Source of the DNA: JAUPVN01 sp964423475 | GTDB taxonomy: Bacteria; Patescibacteriota; Saccharimonadia; Saccharimonadales; CAIOMD01 | DNA: 18,363 bases | Assembly (NCBI GenBank): GCA_964423475.1 | Contig: CAYRFD010000016.1 | Coordinates: forward strand, 1 to 18,363 | Reading direction: 5' to 3' | Shown: positions 15,519-18,363 of the stretch, piece after piece | How the letters are laid out: every line of letters begins with the position of its first letter | Position numbering within the stretch: the first letter of the stretch is position 1 | Made by a program: the position numbers and the translations under genes | Notes under the pieces: generated by a model | The model's input: only the letters and a program-made list of their open reading frames with translations | Told to the model about the DNA's origin: nothing | The model's database searches: none

Positions 15519-16550
15519 ATGCTTATAGCTGTAAACNNNNNNNNNNNNNNNNNNNNNNNNNNNNNNNNNNNNNNNNNNNNNNNNNNNNNNNNNNNNNNNN
15601 NNNNNNNNNNNNNNNNNNNNNNNNNNNNNNNNNNNNATTCTTTGCTTGCTCAAACTATTAAATGTAGCATTATTGTAGTAGAAAACGGAAGTACAGATGA
15701 ATCTGATACAATTTTGGCTACTTATGGCAATAAAATTACTGTGCTAAAACAACCAAAAAACCTTGGTTTTGATGGCGGTGTAAATGTTGGCATAAAATAT
15801 AGTATAAAAAATGGGGCAAACTATGTTGCATTATTTAATAACGATGCCATTGCAAAACCAAACTGGTTAGAAACACTTGTTAAAACAATGCAATCTAACA
15901 ATAGTTTAGGCATAGTTACATCAAAAATTGTGCACGTAAACGATAATATATTAGATAGCACCGGAGATTTTTACACTATTTTTGGGTTACCCCACCCAAG
16001 GGGGCGCGGAGAGCGCGATACCGGCCAATACGATAAATTAACAAACATTTTTGGAGCCAGTGGTGGTGCTAGCCTATATAACGTTAAGATGCTAAACAAA
16101 ATTGGCCTGTTTGACGAAGACTTTTTTGCCTACTACGAGGACGTGGATATAAGCTTTAGGGCCCAATTAGCCGGCTACAAGGTAGCTTTGGCCCCAAAAG
16201 CGGTTGTAAGGCACCATATAAACGGCACAAGTAGCAAAATAAGTGGCTTTGCTACCTACCATAGCGCTAAAAACTTTTGGTTTTTGTATATAAAAAACAT
16301 GCCTGGAACTTTGTTTTTTAAATATTTACCACTAGCAATATACTGGTACACGCGTATGTTTTTAGCAAAATTTGTAAGAGGCGGAGTTTGGCCATTTATA
16401 AAAGGCTTTTTTGCCGGGTTAGTATTATTGCCCAAAAAACTTAAGCAACGGCGCCTTATACAAACAAACAAAATTGTAACCACCAAATATATAGATGATT
16501 TTTTAATGCACCACCGCCCCCCTAAAATCCCCAAAAAACTAACCAGCTAA
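15519..16550 (+). CDS. GT2 glycosyltransferase, rhamnosyltransferase-like (interrupted by gap)
   Basis: About 343 residues including a 100-N gap. The visible start is MLIAVN, plausibly the first beta strand. After the gap the protein resumes at SLLAQTIKCSIIVVENGSTDES, then LKQPKNLGFDGGVNVGI, the metal-binding FNNDA in place of DxD, and GASGGASLYNVKMLNKIGLFDEDFFAYYEDVDISFRAQLAGY. These motifs are characteristic of WbbL/RfbF-like GT2 enzymes, many of them rhamnosyltransferases. The C-terminal third has a hydrophobic, aromatic and then basic stretch (YLPLAIYWYTRMFLAKF...) likely to lie on the membrane. Transcribed divergently from wzm, it probably contributes to the same glycan. Reading frame continuity across the placeholder gap is not proven. 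Confidence 0.85.
   Translation: MLIAVNXXXXXXXXXXXXXXXXXXXXXXXXXXXXXXXXXXSLLAQTIKCSIIVVENGSTDESDTILATYGNKITVLKQPKNLGFDGGVNVGIKYSIKNGANYVALFNNDAIAKPNWLETLVKTMQSNNSLGIVTSKIVHVNDNILDSTGDFYTIFGLPHPRGRGERDTGQYDKLTNIFGASGGASLYNVKMLNKIGLFDEDFFAYYEDVDISFRAQLAGYKVALAPKAVVRHHINGTSSKISGFATYHSAKNFWFLYIKNMPGTLFFKYLPLAIYWYTRMFLAKFVRGGVWPFIKGFFAGLVLLPKKLKQRRLIQTNKIVTTKYIDDFLMHHRPPKIPKKLTS
15537..15636. other. Assembly gap (100 N) inside the GT2 gene
   Basis: Exactly 100 N, a probable placeholder. The GT2 fold normally needs only about 15-25 residues between the first strand and the S-L-L-A-Q helix, so the true missing length may be shorter, around 45-75 bases (inference). Confidence 0.95.
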
Positions 16551-16556
16551 TATGGC

Positions 16557-16585
16557 TTGACTTTTTGAGTATTTGTATATACAAT
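16557..16585 (+). promoter_or_regulatory. Promoter and candidate operator of the antitoxin-toxin pair
   Basis: The -35 is TTGACT (16557-16562) and the -10 is TACAAT (16580-16585), with an exact 17-base spacer. A perfect 12-bp palindrome, TTGTATATACAA (16573-16584), covers the -10, and a second 8-bp palindrome, ACAATTGT (16581-16588), overlaps it. The start would be near 16592, 4 bases before the ATG. A repressor bound here would block the promoter, as expected for autoregulated type II toxin-antitoxin operons. Confidence 0.65.
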
Positions 16586-16595
16586 TGTAACTATA

Positions 16596-16859
16596 ATGAG
16601 TAAATACAATGCAACAATCATTAAAACTGGCAATTCGTACGCACTACGCGTGCCAATTGACTATATTAAACAAAATAATCTTAAACTGGGGCAAAAAACA
16701 TTTATTAGCGCACCCATCAAAGTAGTAGCGCAAAATCATAAAGCAATAGAGCAAACTTTTAGGCAGCTTAAATGTATTAATGCTTTTGATAGCATTTCTA
16801 ACCCAAGCACATGGCAACAATCTGTTAGAAAAGATCGCCCCTTGCCAGAAAGATCATAA
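16596..16859 (+). CDS. AbrB/MazE-like antitoxin
   Basis: 87 residues. The N-terminal 35-45 residues match a swapped-hairpin SpoVT-AbrB DNA-binding domain: ATIIKTGNSYALRVPIDYIKQNNLKLGQKT, where K-T-G-N-S-x-A-L-R-V-P and L-x-L-G-Q are the usual landmarks. The remainder (about 45-87), ending in WQQSVRKDRPLPERS, should be the toxin-binding arm. In type II modules of this kind (VapBC) the antitoxin neutralises the toxin and represses its own operon. The toxin gene begins 2 bases after its stop. No Shine-Dalgarno sequence precedes the ATG, consistent with the predicted very short leader. The palindrome on the promoter is the natural binding site (inference). Confidence 0.85.
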   Translation: MSKYNATIIKTGNSYALRVPIDYIKQNNLKLGQKTFISAPIKVVAQNHKAIEQTFRQLKCINAFDSISNPSTWQQSVRKDRPLPERS

Positions 16860-16861
16860 AA

Positions 16862-17314
16862 ATGATACTGCTAGATACCAATGTAATTATTTACCTTGCC
16901 AAAGGTGACCTTTCTTACGAGCTAATTGCAAAACACGACATTGCGCATAGCTCAATTACAAAAATAGAAGCCTTGGGGTATTCTAAAATAACAGCCCAAG
17001 AGTTATTATTATTATCTACTATTTTTGATGAATCTTACGAACTAACAATTAATAACGATGTTATAAATAAGGCTATTTCTTTAAGGCAAGCAAAAAACAT
17101 TAGATTGGGTGATGCAATAATTGCTGCAACGGCTATGGTTAACAGTGTAACTTTATGGACTGCCAACACAGATGATTTTAAACACATAGTGGGGTTAAAG
17201 ATTTACAACCCGCTTGAGCCAGATTGGCGCAATTATATTGGTTCTATGGATGGTGTGTTTGGTAAAAACCCTACAAAAACCATAAAAGACAATAAAGATT
17301 CTGATTTTAATTAG
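16862..17314 (+). CDS. PIN-domain toxin, VapC-like
   Basis: 150 residues. The PIN nuclease fold is clear in residues 1-120, with the acidic metal-binding set D5 (MILLDTNVIIYL), E36 (SSITKIEALGY), D84 (NIRLGDAIIAATA) and D104/D105 (LWTANTDDF), in which T-x-N-x-x-D-F is the family signature. VapC toxins are Mg-dependent endoribonucleases that cut tRNA or rRNA and stop translation; the target here is unknown. Residues 121-150 form an extra basic/polar tail (WRNYIGSMDGVFGKNPTKTIKDNKDSDFN) beyond the usual end of about 130 residues. It follows its antitoxin by 2 bases and is clearly co-transcribed with it. Confidence 0.88.
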   Translation: MILLDTNVIIYLAKGDLSYELIAKHDIAHSSITKIEALGYSKITAQELLLLSTIFDESYELTINNDVINKAISLRQAKNIRLGDAIIAATAMVNSVTLWTANTDDFKHIVGLKIYNPLEPDWRNYIGSMDGVFGKNPTKTIKDNKDSDFN

Positions 17315-17384
17315 TTGGTGCAAAATATATAAACAGATATTAATATATTAATTATGATAATAAATATTTTTAATTATTGTGGGT

Positions 17385-17390
17385 TATACT
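17385..17390 (+). promoter_or_regulatory. Possible -10 element (TATACT) before the 172-residue protein
   Basis: TATACT at 17385-17390 would give a start near 17397, with a leader of about 27 bases carrying AAGG (17412-17415) 8 bases before the ATG. There is no good -35 box. The surrounding intergenic stretch 17315-17423 is extremely AT-rich with repeated TAATAT/ATTAAT words and no recognisable gene. Confidence 0.3.
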
Positions 17391-17423
17391 ATAAACATAA
17401 GCTAATTACTTAAGGCATAATCT

Positions 17424-17942
17424 ATGAACAGGCAAAGAAATCTTAAAATAATTGTTATATCTATAATAATTTTGTCTTTGGTGGCAATAGGCCTTGGTGT
17501 TTACTATTTTATTAAACAAAACACGGGGCAACAAACGGTTCAAACAGAATCTACGCAGCCCGCCAATAACACAGATACCCAACCTAAAGATTTTTTGACT
17601 ATTGGCGAATGGGGCGTGATTCTTAACGGCATAGAAAGTAAAAAAGTAGCATATACCGTATACAACGAAAACAATATAATGTTTGTATTACCAGACGATA
17701 TAGCTGTATCAGAGCAATGTAAAGATCTTGGTATTGGCATGAGGCGTTTTAGGGTAAAAGACACCGTTACAAGCATGCCAGAATCTACAAGATTTATTAA
17801 TGGTGCTTACTATACAATAACTGGCGGCAGTTCCGAATGCGATCAGCCCCCAGATAGCCCAGCATACAAAACATATCAAGATACAATAGATCACATAATA
17901 AAACAAGCTAGAACATATAATGTAGGCTCTATACCACAATAA
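17424..17942 (+). CDS. Single-span anchored protein of unknown function
   Basis: 172 residues. A short basic N-terminus (MNRQRNLK) precedes one membrane span (about 9-30). A Gln/Thr/Asn-rich spacer follows (about 31-55, QNTGQQTVQTESTQ), then a folded extracytoplasmic domain (56-172) opening with FLTIGEWGVILNG and containing two cysteines (C99, C139) that could form a disulfide. I recognise no named family; the layout is of a type common in Saccharibacteria envelope proteins. It follows the toxin gene by 109 bases and probably has its own promoter. The downstream gene starts 48 bases after its stop, with a weak 4-bp hairpin between them that is not a credible terminator. Confidence 0.7.
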   Translation: MNRQRNLKIIVISIIILSLVAIGLGVYYFIKQNTGQQTVQTESTQPANNTDTQPKDFLTIGEWGVILNGIESKKVAYTVYNENNIMFVLPDDIAVSEQCKDLGIGMRRFRVKDTVTSMPESTRFINGAYYTITGGSSECDQPPDSPAYKTYQDTIDHIIKQARTYNVGSIPQ

Positions 17943-17970
17943 AAAAGAGCCAACGCGCCATGTGCGCTTA

Positions 17971-17979
17971 TGTTATAAT
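17971..17979 (+). promoter_or_regulatory. Consensus extended -10 promoter of the 66-residue protein
   Basis: TGT TATAAT (hexamer 17974-17979) is a perfect extended -10. The start would be near 17986, about 5 bases before the ATG at 17991. No -35 consensus is seen at 17-18 bases upstream, which extended -10 promoters can tolerate. Confidence 0.55.
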
Positions 17980-17990
17980 TTAAGCATTAT

Positions 17991-18191
17991 ATGATAGCAA
18001 AACTACAAACACATCTTGTAATTATTAAGTGGCTGCTAATTATTGCTTTAGTTTTGAACAGCCTTTTTTTTGGAATGTTTTTATGGACAGTAAAACACCC
18101 CCCCAAAAACCAACAATTGCAAATTTGTGTAGACGATAATAATAATATTTATGCAAGTAACACAGATTGTAAATCTATTTATAACTATTAA
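17991..18191 (+). CDS. Small membrane protein of unknown function
   Basis: 66 residues: a short N-terminus (MIAKLQTHLVIIK), one membrane span at about 11-33, and a short extracytoplasmic tail with two cysteines (C46 and C60) flanking VDDNNNIYASNTD. The cysteine spacing suggests a small disulfide loop. No family is recognised. It lies directly behind a consensus extended -10 promoter and 5 bases before the next start codon, so it is probably co-transcribed with the downstream anchored protein. The clean promoter and the dense spacing support it as a real gene despite its size. Confidence 0.6.
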   Translation: MIAKLQTHLVIIKWLLIIALVLNSLFFGMFLWTVKHPPKNQQLQICVDDNNNIYASNTDCKSIYNY

Positions 18192-18196
18192 AGTAT

Positions 18197-18363
18197 ATGA
18201 AAACCAAGCCAAAAAATAAAAAAGCAAAACTTTCTTACATAGGGCAATTTAAACAATATTATAAGCAAAACCCAAAAAGCAGAAAATACATTATTATTGG
18301 AATAATTGTTAGCGTTGGCTTAATATATTGGTTTGGATCAATTGCTATAGAAAAAATACAATT
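18197..18363 (+). CDS. Anchored protein, N-terminal part only (runs off the window)
   Basis: An open frame of 55 codons continues past the right edge. It starts at the ATG at 18197, five bases after the preceding stop. The N-terminus is very basic (MKTKPKNKKAKLSY...QNPKSRK), followed by a single hydrophobic span (about 31-49, IIIGIIVSVGLIYWFGSIA). This suggests a cytoplasmic tail and an extracytoplasmic domain that lies outside the window. Its function cannot be read from the visible part. Confidence 0.6.
   Translation, partial: MKTKPKNKKAKLSYIGQFKQYYKQNPKSRKYIIIGIIVSVGLIYWFGSIAIEKIQ

Noticed and set aside
16592..16597. TATAAT overlapping the antitoxin start codon as the -10 box
   Set aside because: It would start transcription inside the gene and has no -35 at a proper distance, whereas TACAAT at 16580-16585 is exactly 17 bases from TTGACT.
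17951..17968. GCGC hairpin after the 172-residue protein as a terminator
   Set aside because: A 4-bp stem with a 5-base loop and no following T-run. The next promoter begins almost at once.
1..18363. tRNA, rRNA, transposase or phage genes
   Set aside because: I saw none in reading both strands. The locus looks like envelope-biosynthesis accessory DNA without a recognisable mobile element.

Overview
The window reads as accessory, cell-envelope DNA from a small, AT-rich bacterium, most likely a member of the Patescibacteria/CPR, with Candidatus Saccharibacteria (TM7) the best guess. The reasons are: the secreted lysozyme-like protein at 5694-7391 matches an architecture I associate with Saccharibacteria and some Actinobacteria; there are many small, N-terminally anchored proteins of unknown function; genes are tightly overlapped; and TGA serves as a stop (for example at the ends of the genes at 5146-5697, 9858-11621 and 13956-14636), which argues against the recoded Gracilibacteria/Absconditabacteria. 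There is no marker gene, so this is inference. Three runs of N (10, 100 and 100 bases) mark assembly gaps, and each one interrupts or hides part of a real gene.

Region 1 (1-5001, minus strand) is a compact operon of five touching or overlapping genes. In transcription order they are a DUF2142 polytopic membrane protein, a FAD-dependent oxidoreductase, a GtrB-like membrane glycosyltransferase with an eroded catalytic site, a soluble GT2 glycosyltransferase, and a second polytopic GT-C-like membrane protein that runs off the left edge. It looks like a polyprenyl-phosphate-sugar dependent surface glycosylation module.

Region 2 (5146-7391, plus strand) is a divergently transcribed, translationally coupled pair: a small membrane-anchored Ig-like protein, and a secreted protein with a lysozyme-like domain followed by six DUF5648-type repeats. 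It is driven by a good TTGACA / extended -10 promoter.

Region 3 (7424-15427, minus strand) is an ABC-transporter-dependent polysaccharide locus. In transcription order it holds a Wzm-type permease, a NYN-domain (predicted RNase) gene with a repeated C-terminal tail, a Wzt-type ATPase with a C-terminal carbohydrate-binding domain, a methyltransferase with a C-terminal coiled coil, a two-domain GT2, and a WbsX-RgpF fusion. Export ATPase, terminal-modification enzyme and chain-building enzymes together resemble the Wzm/Wzt plus WbdD logic of O-antigen loci. The NYN gene sitting between the two transporter genes is unexpected.

Region 4 (15519-18363, plus strand) holds a rhamnosyltransferase-like GT2 interrupted by a gap, an AbrB-type antitoxin and PIN toxin pair with an operator-like palindrome on its promoter, two small anchored proteins of unknown function, and the start of a third. 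Several promoters in the window place the predicted transcription start only 2-6 bases before the start codon, suggesting leaderless mRNAs.
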